Positions 1-9,637 of a stretch of 64,000 bases of DNA are shown piece by piece; the first letter of the stretch is position 1, and each line of letters begins with the position of its first letter. The translations under genes were made by a program, and so were the position numbers. The notes under the pieces are model-generated. The model had not been told where the DNA came from and ran no database searches. It saw only the letters and a program-made list of their open reading frames with translations. Origin of the DNA: Entomortierella parvispora (Eukaryota > Mortierellomycota > Mortierellomycetes > Mortierellales > Mortierellaceae). The stretch is from the NCBI GenBank assembly GCA_963573315.1, contig OY752150.1, positions 248,001 through 312,000 of the forward strand. Reading direction: 5' to 3'.

Positions 1-1857
1 CAGGTTGTAATCAGGGACTGGACAGGAACTCTGTCAGATCAGGAGCTCCGACACATGTACTCTATGGTTTTCATTCGATTCGTGAACGGCTACGTGGATG
101 GTTTCCAGTCATCGAAATCGGCGAAATCGATCGCTTATTTGGCAGTGGAAAAAGTGGGCATGCCGGTCTCATTTGTGGAACTGAGGCATACTGCTACTCA
201 TGACTACTTGCCAAGCCTGACTTCACTCAGGAGGGAAACCAACGAGGTAAATCGATCTTTATGGGACTTTTGCTAACAAACATCAGCTTTGACTATAGTA
301 TGGGGTGGCTGATGTTTTCTATCTACAATGTTACACAGGCAATGGGATGGCTCAAGGAAAACTACTGGGATAAACAGCTGGTCCCAGTACGGCTCGATGA
401 AGCCCCAAGCGAAGAAATGCTCTCGGCCATGACGGACGACGTGCGCCGGATCATTGAAGCATACAAAAGCACTAAGGAAAAGCAAATTGAAGGTTGGTTT
501 CAATGCTCCACAGGTTCTGATGCGATTTTCTATCTCCTGCACGTTCTACTAAAGCACGTCTACCTTGTATTTTGCGAAGTAGAAAACAATTTGTCGCAGC
601 CCAAGACGGAAACACATATTGTTGGAAGGCTAGTACGGGATTTGATCAAACGCTGTCGATCGGGTGATGAGCTCTTGGAGACTCTCGTCCCTGTTTTACT
701 TGAACCTGGGATGCTCGTTCCGAAGAGCAAGAAATCGAGAGCCTCGGGTCGAGATTTGAGTCTTCACAACCTAGGACGAATGGTGGATCTTTGCTGGATG
801 CCGCTGATGAACAAACTGCATCATGATCTCCGAAATACGAGTAGCAAGGATGGAGAGGCCGTCTCATTCTGGGCTAGGCTTTTGAACGATATGCTGGACA
901 AATTGATCGAAGCCAACAACGCGGCCCTGGCGGTCGCACAGTTCAGAGCGACGGACGAAGAAAAGGTGGCGGCCAAGACGGGAAGCTATCTTATCACCAT
1001 TTGTACGTATTTGGATGGATCGAGAAATGTCACCGTGGTGGTCTTTGGTTAATGAAGACGTCCTGAAGTGATAACTTTTATTATTGAAACACATTGTAGT
1101 GGCGTGGATCAAGTACTTGATCAAATTGAATTACGACCAACAGGCGGGCTCTCGGGGACGGACGATTCACTCTTCATCATCTTCCGGCTCGAGTACTCCA
1201 TTGCTCGGTACTCTCTCGGTCAACTCGCCCACTTTCCCTACATCAGCATCAACATCGAAGCCCTCAGTTGCGGCCTTGGCTGCTCAATTGGTCGCTGAAC
1301 AAACCCTTGCCAATCAACCCCCCATCATGCTGGATCAGGACGATATTCTTGACATTGTAGAGGCTTGTCTCACCAACAGCGGTCTGCATGTCAGCCCGTT
1401 GATCCGGTCAGTACTCAACACTGTGATTGAGGCGGACGCAGATATCAAGGAAAAGATTGGGCCACTCTTGAAGCAGATCGATCAGAGAATTGTATCCGGA
1501 TCTTCCTCTTCGATTGCTGCCACTGCTACCTCGACGATACCCACATCAACTCCTCCGATCGTAGCGGATGCTGGAGGAGGAGTATGGCAAGAAGGCCCTG
1601 CTCTCATTTCAACCCAGCCTCAGAAGGAACAGCAAGAACAGCAAGATGAGGATACCACGATGGGGCAACATGAGGCGATGGAAGGAATAGAAAGCTCCTC
1701 TACTTCATCAGTTGCTCCTGCGTCAGGAGTGTGGACATTATTTGAGGAGGATACCTGGAGACCATGTCCAATGGGTTGTCTCCCAGGCGGCATCGTCCCA
1801 GACTTGACATTCCCGTGGAATATGGATCCGCCGCCGATTGCCAGGCTTGAGGTTTAA
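1..1857 (+). CDS. LAS1: LAS1-family pre-rRNA processing endonuclease, 5' partial
   Basis: Las1 is the HEPN-type nuclease that, with the Grc3/NOL9 kinase, cleaves ITS2 during 60S ribosome maturation in the nucleus. The first exon (1-246) is open from the window edge and carries the family hallmark RHTATHDYLPSL, with the RxxxTH...LPSL pattern of the HEPN active site. Exons: 1-246, 339-1002, 1100-1857; both introns are GT-AG and phases agree. The third exon starts with a Trp-Ile-Lys-Tyr-Leu-Ile segment typical of the end of the Las1 domain, then a Ser/Gln-rich linker. It ends in a Trp-rich tail (WTLFEEDTWRPCPMG) like the C-terminal motif of LAS1L proteins. The start codon and the beginning of the N-terminal domain lie outside the window. 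Confidence 0.85.
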
Positions 1858-2448
1858 TCCGTTCTAGAACCCCAATAAAACATGAGACTTGATAGTTACT
1901 TGAATCATAGGAGGGATGGTAAAAAGGAGTACTATAAGATGAGATGGGTCAGGATGTCGGACAGGACGAAACTGCGACGTCTTGCTGAGAGCGGTGTCGC
2001 GTGTGGCAGTGTGGGCGAAATTGGTGGCAAAGTCACACTTGCCCATGAGACGCGACATTGTGAAGCAGACCTTGAATGGGCAGACACAACGACATTGGCC
2101 CACTGGTCGAGGCGAGCGAAGCAGATTAGTTGTCCTTGCTCATGTCAGAGAAGCCAGTTAAGGATGCCCTTGCTCACCAATGGGAGGCGCTTGGACGCAT
2201 GAATGAAAGGAATGCCATTACAGACAACCACCGGGAAAGCGCTGGTGGACACAAGGTGGGCGGACGCAACAACACGACTGTTGGAGACCATCGGAGATCT
2301 CATCCATCTGCGATGGGAGGGGAGTGCAGGAGGATCCAGGCTCAGCAGATCGAATGGGCGCTACTCTGCAGCATCCTGACTGACATGGAGCTTGCTATTC
2401 ACTCCCGTCCTTTGACACACACAAGACTTGCACCGATCATGATGCAGA

Positions 2449-2521
2449 CACTCGATGGTCATACACTCGATAGTCAGAGGCTTAATAGTCATAGGCTCGA
2501 TAGTCAGTGGCTCGATAGTCA
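2449..2521 (+). repeat. 15-bp minisatellite CTCGATAGTCAGAGG, about five copies
   Basis: Imperfect tandem copies of a ~15-bp word based on CTCGATAGTC. Unit 1 has about five; the equivalent sites in the other three units have about three. The block lies ~490 bp upstream of the TATA box of the unit. Confidence 0.75.
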
Positions 2522-2761
2522 CCACTGGAAACAGCACCCCGCGAACAGATTATACTCGCGTCGCGTGGATTCGTTTTTTTGCCAAATTCACCGAAAATTC
2601 ACCAAATTTGAAAAACTGTTAAGGTATCTCAGTTGAAAGTCGTTGCATGGCGCCAGCACGAACAGCTACATTAGCTGGTTGCATGGCTATCGGACGGGGA
2701 CGCGAATGGAAACCAGGTGATCTTGCAGTTGTGGAGAGGACAATTTGGCAAATTCATCAAA

Positions 2762-2777
2762 TTTGAAAATTTTCAAA
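2762..2777. repeat. Perfect 16-bp AT palindrome upstream of the unit TATA box
   Basis: TTTGAAAATTTTCAAA is its own reverse complement. It is kept in all four repeat units (second left copy near 5630-5645; the right copies are seen in reverse), about 170 bp before the TATA box. It could be a protein-binding site or a cruciform-prone sequence; no factor can be assigned. Confidence 0.6.
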
Positions 2778-2943
2778 ATTTGGCAAAAAAAGTTAACGTA
2801 ACTTGACTTGAAAAGTGGTTCCATGGTCCCAGCACGCAGGGTCGACGTGGCGCGTTACATGGCTACAGAACAGGTGTCCGAATGAAAACCAGGTAAACCT
2901 GCAGCTGTGGAGACGTGGGGCCAAATTTTGGAAATCTGAGAGG

Positions 2944-2951
2944 TATAAAAA
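2944..2951 (+). promoter_or_regulatory. TATA box of repeat unit 1
   Basis: TATAAAAA within GAGGTATAAAAAGGCGACG, followed 30-110 bp later by a long CT-rich stretch such as often precedes fungal transcription starts. It is identical in unit 2 (5812-5819) and conserved on the minus strand in units 3 (45327-45334) and 4 (48174-48181). Conservation in all four copies supports a promoter; transcription itself is inferred. Confidence 0.5.
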
Positions 2952-3268
2952 GGCGACGAATCTCGGTGTCCTCGGTTTTCTCTCTTTCTCTCTTTTCTTC
3001 TCTCTTCACACACACCTCTCCCCACTTCCCAACATCCTGCCACGCTCTCCACTCTCCTTAGTTCTCTGTCCGCACCCTCCTGTCCAGTTTCGTCCCGGGG
3101 ACGTTCGTCAATACAAACTTCCCGGGACTCGGCAAGAAACGCTTCAGAGAAGCACCAAAAGGTACCGATCGCACTCTCTCCAACACACACTTGACAACAC
3201 ATCTCCCTGCCACAACCTCTGGTCAGTTGCTCGTCCTTTGGACGTGGCTTGGAGCTGTAGGTGGACCT

Positions 3269-3452
3269 TGTGAAAGTCTGCGGGGCTCTAGGGTGATTCG
3301 TCTTGTGGCCTCATCTGTGAAAGCCTGAGTGGCTCTGGGGTGATTCCCAGACCTGATGGCTCTCACCTATGAAAGTCCCAAGGTTTCCTTTCGATTCCAT
3401 ATCAAAAGCCTGGCGTCTTCACATTGTGAAAGTCTAGACTATGAGGTGATAC
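3269..3452 (+). repeat. Degenerate ~50-bp tandem modules with GTGAAAG core
   Basis: Four imperfect modules start near 3269, 3316, 3368 and 3425. Each opens with TGTGAAAG or TATGAAAG, and three continue into a GG-rich stretch ending in GTGAT. The same modules occur in the other three units (for example 6137-6320). Spacing is 47-57 bp. They contain no long open frame and might be the repeat body of a non-coding transcript. Confidence 0.5.
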
Positions 3453-4268
3453 TCTGGTCTTTGTCTTGTAGAGAGAGGGTAGCAGGGGTCAGGGTTGAAC
3501 ATGTGAGGTTCTCTTCTTGACTCAAAAAGGCTGACCAGGGTGCGAGATCGAAGAGGTTTGTCCTTTTTTGTTGTGCTTTTTTGAGGATGAACTTCTTTAC
3601 TCCGAATAGAAGAGCAGGACTAGTTTGGTTCGCTCTACTGTTTATAGAGGACTCTCTTCTGGCCTGAGGAGTGGTTCGAGGACATCAAGCAGTTCAGATC
3701 AGGTTTTGTATGAGGGAAGGGTCCAGTCGTCGGCGAGAACTTAGTTTTCGTACAAAAAGCCAGGGTGGTAAAGGAGTTTGGGGTCACTCCACATGGGCCA
3801 GCGTAGTGGGCCTTTCGACTTGTCGTCACGCCGCTCGTTTTATTATTGAGGCTCATGGATCTCATTCCATCTCTTTACCAAGGAGCACAGTTCTCCCTGA
3901 AAAGGCTATGAGCTGACTCCTTTCCTTGGCCGACGAGTGCACTGACTATTGCTTGAGGGAAATGAAGGTGAACTTGTTTGCCAGATCCTTTACTGACTTA
4001 GGGGGGTTAGAGGCCCGTGGCACCGTTGTCGGGCGAGATCTCTGATGAGGAATGCGGGTAAGGTCTGGAAGGAGTCTCGTGCGATGGCGGATGTCACTCA
4101 AATTTTTGGGATGCGACGGTCTGCCGCCTGCTCGTTGGCGCATCCTGCACAACTTGGTTTTCTTTGGAGGACGGGGTTGACTGAGAGCAGACCGATAGAT
4201 AGACAAGAAAAATATTAATAACAAGCAAATAAACAGAACTGTTGAAGATTACAATGATACACGCGTGG

Positions 4269-4623
4269 CCCACCAACGAACACCTTTGCTCTGCTTCGAC
4301 AACGAACGTGAATGAACGACATGTCCCTGTCCATGTGTTTGACTTCCTTTCGCATGCAATGAACATAGATCTCCCGCAGATTACATTCCTTCCCCCGTAA
4401 AGAATGATGTCAAAGAGGATGGCATGTTGTCTGCAAGTTCATTTCTCCACAGGCACAGACGAATGAGCGTTGTGGGGCCGTGCACGTTCGCGTGTTTTCG
4501 TCCCTTTTTTATTTCCTGCTGAACGCGAGCACCGACCTATCACAAAGTACACACAGTATCCTTTCTACAACCTCTTTGTGAGGGTCCAGTAACGGAAAAC
4601 AGGATCGCGTTGACATTCCCACC
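4269..4623 (+). repeat. Diverged copy of the lipase upstream region
   Basis: This stretch follows unit 1 and is readably similar to 7125-7370 upstream of the intact lipase. Shared blocks include TTACATTCCTT, GATGTCAAAGAGGATG and GAATGAGCGTTGTGGGGCCG. Similarity fades in the pyrimidine-rich part of the promoter. A third copy, inverted, lies at about 46511-46860. It contains no gene. Confidence 0.65.
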
Positions 4624-4841
4624 ATGACATACATTGCCGTTACTAAGACAAGAGCCATCACAGAGTTGTCCTGGTACTCATCTTGATGATCGCTCTTCCT
4701 GGGGTTCGATTCAGTGCACAACAACCGCTGACTCTGTGCCAACCTGGCTCTGGCAAGCAAGCCCCATTCCTTGAAGTCTTGTCATCTGTTTCATCCACAA
4801 GTTCCTGAACCTGACTTTACAGGCGAGCCTTGCAAAAACCA
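4624..4841 (+). pseudogene. Decayed 5' fragment of a secreted lipase gene
   Basis: The fragment runs from a start codon through a hydrophobic signal-peptide region ending LPGVRFSAQQP (intact gene: VPGVRSSPVG). It ends at VPEPDFTGEPC, matching VPELDFTDWSC of the intact lipase at 7779-9335. The frame is broken: an early stop follows an indel near 4656, and the last segment is in another frame. The sequence stops just before the alpha/beta-hydrolase His-Gly motif, where repeat unit 2 begins. Read as a truncated paralogue cut at the unit boundary; the inverted counterpart is at 46293-46510. Confidence 0.65.
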
Positions 4842-4857
4842 TCGACGATCGCTGGAC

Positions 4858-7124
4858 GGTGTTTGGATTGGTCGCGTGTGGCAATGTGAGCGAGCGAAAT
4901 TGGTGGCAAAGTCACACATGCAGACATGAGACGCGACATTGTGAAGCAGACCTTGAATGGGCAGACACAACGACATTGGCCCACCAGTCGAGGTGAATAA
5001 AGCAGGAGAGATGTCTTTGCTCATGTCGGAGAAACCAGTTGAGGAGGCCTTTGCTCATGAGAAAGCGCTTGGACGCATGAATGAAAGGAATGCCACACCT
5101 GACATCCACCAGGAAAGTAGTGGTGGACACCACGTAGGCGGATGCGACAACACGACTGTGGGAGGCTATCGGATTGGGAATCTCATCCATCTGAGATCGA
5201 AGAGGAGGTGCGGGAGGATCCACGCTCAGCACACCAAATGGGTGCACTCTCCGGCATCCTGGCTGACATGGGGGTTCGCTATTCACTCCTGTTCTTTGAC
5301 ACACACACACACACACAAGACTTGCACCGAACACGATGCAGACACTCGATGGTCAGACACTCGATAGCCAGAGGCTCGATGGTCACCACTGGAAACACCA
5401 CCCCACGAACAGTTTACGAAACCGATCCTCGCGTCGCGCCCATTCATTTTTGCAAATTCACCAAAATTCGCCAAATTTGAAAAACTGTTAAGGTATCTCA
5501 GTTGAAAGCCGTTGCATGGCACCAGTACGAACAGCTACATGGCTTGTTGCATGGCTATCGGACGGGGACGCGAATGGAAACCAGGTGATCTTGCAGTTGT
5601 GGAGAGGACAATTTGGCAAATTCATCAAATTTGAAAATTTTCAAAATTTGGCAAAAAAAGTTAACGTAACTTGACTTGAAAAGTGGTTCCATGGTCCCAG
5701 CACGCAGGGTCGACGTGGCGCGTTACATGGCTACAGAACAGGTGTCCGAATGAAAACCAGGTAAACCTGCAGCTGTGGAGACGTGGGGCCAAATTTTGGA
5801 AATCTGAGAGGTATAAAAAGGCGACGAATCTCGGTGTCCTCGGTTTTCTCTCTTTCTCTCTTTTCTTCTCTCTTCACACACACCTCTCCCCACTTCCCAA
5901 CATCCTGCCACGCTCTCCACTCTCCTTAGTTCTCTGTCCGCACCCTCCTGTCCAGTTTCGTCCCGGGGACGTTCGTCAATACAAACTTCCCGGGACTCGG
6001 CAAGAAACGCTTCAGAGAAGCACCAAAAGGTACCGATCGCACTCTCTCCAACACACACTTGACAACACATCTCCCTGCCACAACCTCTGGTCAGTTGCTC
6101 GTCCTTTGGACGTGGCTTGGAGCTGTAGGTGGACCTTGTGAAAGTCTGCGGGGCTCTAGGGTGATTCGTCTTGTGGCCTCATCTGTGAAAGCCTGAGTGG
6201 CTCTGGGGTGATTCCCAGACCTGATGGCTCTCACCTATGAAAGTCCCAAGGTTTCCTTTCGATTCCATATCAAAAGCCTGGCGTCTTCACATTGTGAAAG
6301 TCTAGACTATGAGGTGATACTCTGGTCTTTGTCTTGTAGAGAGAGGGTAGCAGGGGTCAGGGTTGAACATGTGAGGTTCTCTTCTTGACTCAAAAAGGCT
6401 GACCAGGGTGCGAGATCGAAGAGGTTTGTCCTTTTTTGTTGTGCTTTTTTGAGGATGAACTTCTTTACTCCGAATAGAAGAGCAGGACTAGTTTGGTTCG
6501 CTCTACTGTTTATAGAGGACTCTCTTCTGGCCTGAGGAGTGGTTCGAGGACATCAAGCAGTTCAGATCAGGTTTTGTATGAGGGAAGGGTCCAGTCGTCG
6601 GCGAGAACTTAGTTTTCGTACAAAAAGCCAGGGTGGTAAAGGAGTTTGGGGTCACTCCACATGGGCCAGCGTAGTGGGCCTTTCGACTTGTCGTTACGCC
6701 GCTCGTTTTATTATTGAGGCTCATGGATCTCATTCCATCTCTTTACCAAGGAGCACAGTTCTCCCTGAAAAGGCTATGAGCTGACTCCTTTCCTTGGCCG
6801 ACGAGTGCACTGACTATTGCTTGAGGGAAATGAAGGTGAACTTGTTTGCCAGATCCTTTACTGACCTAGGGGGGTTAGAGGCCCGTGGCGCCGTTGTCGG
6901 GCGAGATCTCTGATGAGGAATGCGGGTAAGGTCTGGAAGGAGTCTCGTTGCGATGGCGGATGTCACTCAAATTTTTGGGATGCGACGGTCTGCCGCCTGC
7001 TCGTTGGCGCATCCTGCACAACTTGGTTTTCTTTGGAGGACGGGGTTGACTGAGATCAGACCATAGATAGATAAGAACAAGCCAATAAACAGATCTGTTG
7101 AGAATTACAGTGACACACGCGTGG
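4858..7124 (+). repeat. Repeat unit 2 (left array, lipase-proximal)
   Basis: Second direct copy, starting near GGTGTTTGGATTGGTCGCG and ending near ACACGCGTGG. From about 5450 to 6930 it is nearly identical to unit 1. Its first ~600 bp instead resembles unit 3 of the right array most closely. It has a three-copy minisatellite (5342-5387), an AC dinucleotide run (5300-5320), a TATA box (5812-5819) and GTGAAAG modules. No convincing coding sequence. Confidence 0.8.
5342..5387 (+). repeat. 15-bp minisatellite in unit 2, about three copies
   Basis: CTCGATGGTCAGACA-type words in tandem, equivalent to 2449-2521 in unit 1 but with fewer copies. The right-array equivalents are at 45761-45805 and 48608-48652. 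Confidence 0.7.
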
Positions 7125-7778
7125 CCCTCCAATGAACACCTTGGTCTGCTCTGACAGCGAACAAGAGTGAGCGACATGTTCATGTGCATGTGTTTGCCCT
7201 CATTTCGTATGCAATGAACAAGGATCTCCCACACCGACATGAGACAGATGTGCATCAGATTACATTCCTTGCCTCGTAACGAACGATGTCAAAGAGGATG
7301 CCACGTTGTCTGCAACCTCATTAGCCCAATTTCTCCACAGGCGAATGAGCGTTGTGGGGCCGTGCGCTCGCGCGTCTTTTTTTTTTTTTTTTGGCTTCGT
7401 TCCACAGGCCACTGCTCCATAGTCACACAGAAGCAACAACGAGGGCACATGGGGAGGGGAGGAGAGGAAGGGGAAGGGGTGGAAGAAAGGGCATGGGCAG
7501 AGGCCACTGTGGATCCAAATCAGCGTTCTTTTGTGCCCTGACAATGAGTTACTGGGGATAGATCCTCATCCCTCCGTCTCCCAAACGGCGATGGGGCACA
7601 GTAGATATCGGCTTACTTGTTAGTGCTTTCCCAGATCGCTTTCTTTTTAACCCTGCGGAACGTGTGTTCTCTAATTCCCCTTCCATCTACACACTCTACC
7701 ATTTTCTTCATACCTCCTCCCTTCGCAAGTCCTTTCCAAAAGTCCCAGCAAGAAGAAAACTCATTGAGAATCAAAAAA
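7125..7778 (+). promoter_or_regulatory. Upstream region of the lipase gene
   Basis: The first ~240 bp is shared with the copies behind units 1 and 4. Then come a T15-like tract (7377-7393), a purine-rich block and a CT-rich leader (7670-7740) before the start codon. No clear TATA box is seen. Because the shared part is duplicated in the arrays, some of the lipase's control sequence may derive from the repeat-associated segment. Confidence 0.4.
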
Positions 7779-9335
7779 ATGACTGACTTTTCATTGCCGC
7801 CGCAATTGATACCACCGTTGCCCCCACAAGAGTCATCTCAGAAGCGACAAAGACGACCACTGTTGTCCCTGGCAGTTCTTTTCGTCTTTGTTTCTGTGTT
7901 GATCAGCACTGTCCCTGGCGTCCGATCAAGTCCTGTCGGCTTGATTTCCAAAAGAGAGCAACAATTGTCGACTCAGAGCGAATCTGACCCTGGTCAACAA
8001 TCCTCGTTACTCGGACTCTTGTCGTCTGCTTCGTCCCTCATTTTCGATTTTGATCCTTCTGTCCCTGAACTTGATTTCACAGATTGGTCTTGCAGAGTGA
8101 CTGAGGAACATCCATACCCGGTCATTGTCCTTCATGGCCTTTTGGCGCCTCATTTCGTATCGTAAGAAAGGGAACGAGGACGTGTGTGTGTGATAGAGAG
8201 AAAGAAAAACAAGAGATTGAAAAGCTTTTCTCTGACGAGCAATGTTGGTCTCTTTTTCTTCTTGGATAGGTGGGTGAACGTTTCCAGACATCTTCGTGAT
8301 TCTGGATATTGCGTATACCAGGTAAGCATTCAAACGAAGAAAACGACACTATAGATCAAGACTCGCGAATAACCCCAAAGCTTTCCCACGATATCCTAGA
8401 TGAAATACGGAATGATCCCTGGGGTGGATTTCGTCGGAGGTTTGCTCGACATTAAAGAATCTGCAAAGATGCTCCCTGACTTTATCGACAAGGTCTTGGC
8501 CGCGTCAGGAGCCCAGCAGGTCGATATGGTGACCCATTCCGAAGGTGGGACCGTCGCCAGGTAAACCCCCCTCGAAAAGAGACCCATTGTTCCTTCAAAT
8601 CGGAAAAAAAGCTGTTTCCTCATATTTTGTTTCTACTTTTCTCCTCCTTCCAACAACACTAGATGGTACCTGAAGTATATCGCGCCAAAGCTGGCACAAG
8701 AGCAGGAACAACCGCAGCAAGATCAACTTTGGTCAGAACCCAAGGTCCGAACACTGGTATCTGTGGGACCTGTCGGGGACGGAACTCATCTCCAAGGAAT
8801 CACCACGGTGATGAAGGTCTTTGGGCTCTACAATGGTCTGAACGAATGGATCACACAGTTTTGTGTTCCCTGCACTCAATTGCTGGACAAGTCCGAGTTC
8901 ATGCTCGAGCTGTACAAGGACGGCGAGATCTTGGTCCCGGGCGTGCGAATGTTGAACATTGTGACAAGACATGATCAGTTTGTGACCCCGTACACCAAGG
9001 GTCTCATCCAACTCGTTCCCGAAGATGAGCTCATGAACAAAGTCTTTTCATCCGCAGCCGCCAACACAGAGTCCACGGAGACGGAAGGAGAGGAACAAGG
9101 AGGAAAGAACCGACTACAGAATTTGGTACAACTTCAACAGGACATGGAAAGAAGTCATCTCCCACAAGGATTGCAGACTGGGGATATCCAAAACCTCTTT
9201 GCGGAAGATCACTGCCAAAACAATACCCAGGTTTCCAATCACATTGGTCTCTTCCGTTCCGCCTTTGCTATCAATGCCACCCTTCAGTTCCTATCACCCA
9301 CGTTTACTGGCACCTTTGGACAGTTTACTTGCTGA
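7779..9335 (+). CDS. Secreted alpha/beta-hydrolase, class-2 lipase-like
   Basis: Spliced product of 422 aa from exons 7779-8161, 8270-8321, 8400-8560 and 8663-9335. The start at 7779 gives an N-terminus with a hydrophobic stretch (residues ~25-48) ending near VRSSP, a likely signal peptide or anchor. The core follows: PVIVLHG (oxyanion-hole region), then THSEGGT with the probable nucleophile Ser192, then RHDQFVTP and NHIGL as candidate acid and histidine. This order fits the lipase_2/EstA-like triacylglycerol lipases. The nucleophile elbow is THSEGG rather than the usual GHSQGG. Its 5' end has decayed copies inside both repeat arrays. Substrate not predicted. Confidence 0.8.
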
Positions 9336-9637
9336 GCAGTTTTTTCCCCCTTCATTTTAATGATTAAAGAAAAAAACAGCGATAGCAAAGATCCAGGACG
9401 GACGCAGCTGCATCCTCGATTTTTTTTTAAAAAAGAGAATAACTCGATCTATCCCTTCCTTGAAAAAGTGAAGGGGGTGGTGATGGTGATAAGTGATGAT
9501 GGTGGTGGCGATGGGGGCGGCAAGTCAGATTGAGGGACCAACGTTTTGTTTTTGACTTTTTCTTTTGTACACTCTTGTCCCACCCTCCTAGACTCTCTGC
9601 AAATGGAGGGAACTCCATTGCACCGCCCCTACAAGTT
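9336..9637. other. Convergent 3' intergenic region, lipase / MO25
   Basis: About 300 bp between two stop codons. It holds an A/T tract (9420-9437) and a GATGGTGGTG-like repeat (9475-9520). Nothing else recognised. Confidence 0.4.

Larger units (their letters stand above)
1996..4268 (+). repeat. Repeat unit 1 (left array, LAS1-proximal)
   Basis: The unit starts near TCGCGTGTGGCAGTG and ends near ACACGCGTGG. Its core (about 2581-4060) is almost base-for-base the same as unit 2 at an offset of 2868. Its first ~600 bp is clearly more diverged from unit 2. In order it contains a 15-bp minisatellite (2449-2521), AT-rich short palindromes, a TATA box (2944-2951), a CT-rich leader, repeated GTGAAAG modules (3269-3452) and ~700 bp of non-coding sequence. 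The longest open frame (2815-3273) crosses the palindrome-to-TATA region and CT tract and matches no family I know, so I do not call it a gene. Confidence 0.8.
1996..7124 (+). repeat. Left composite array: two repeat units separated by a lipase-gene fragment
   Basis: The stretch between the LAS1 stop and the lipase promoter is two directly repeated ~2.27-kb units (about 1996-4268 and 4858-7124). Between them lies ~590 bp of lipase upstream and 5' coding sequence. The same order is found on the minus strand at 44021-49133. No reading frame in the array resembles a transposase, reverse transcriptase, Rep/helicase or integrase. Edges were placed by eye where similarity stops and may be off by tens of bases. 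The right edge merges into sequence shared with the intact lipase promoter. Confidence 0.8.

Noticed and set aside
2815-3273. 152-codon frame kept in all four repeat units
   Set aside because: It is intact in all four copies, but it runs through the AT palindrome side, the TATA box and the CT leader. Its differences look random, and its translation has no family features; conservation is explained by recent homogenisation of the DNA.
1996-7124. Array as an LTR retrotransposon with units as LTRs
   Set aside because: The sequence between units is lipase-derived, not gag-pol, primer-binding-site or polypurine-tract sequence. No TG...CA ends or short target duplications could be placed.
1996-7124. 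Array as tandem Helitrons that captured a gene fragment
   Set aside because: The gene fragment and tandem order were suggestive, but no CTRR-type end with a hairpin and no Rep/helicase remnant were seen. The unit ends near ACACGCGTGG.
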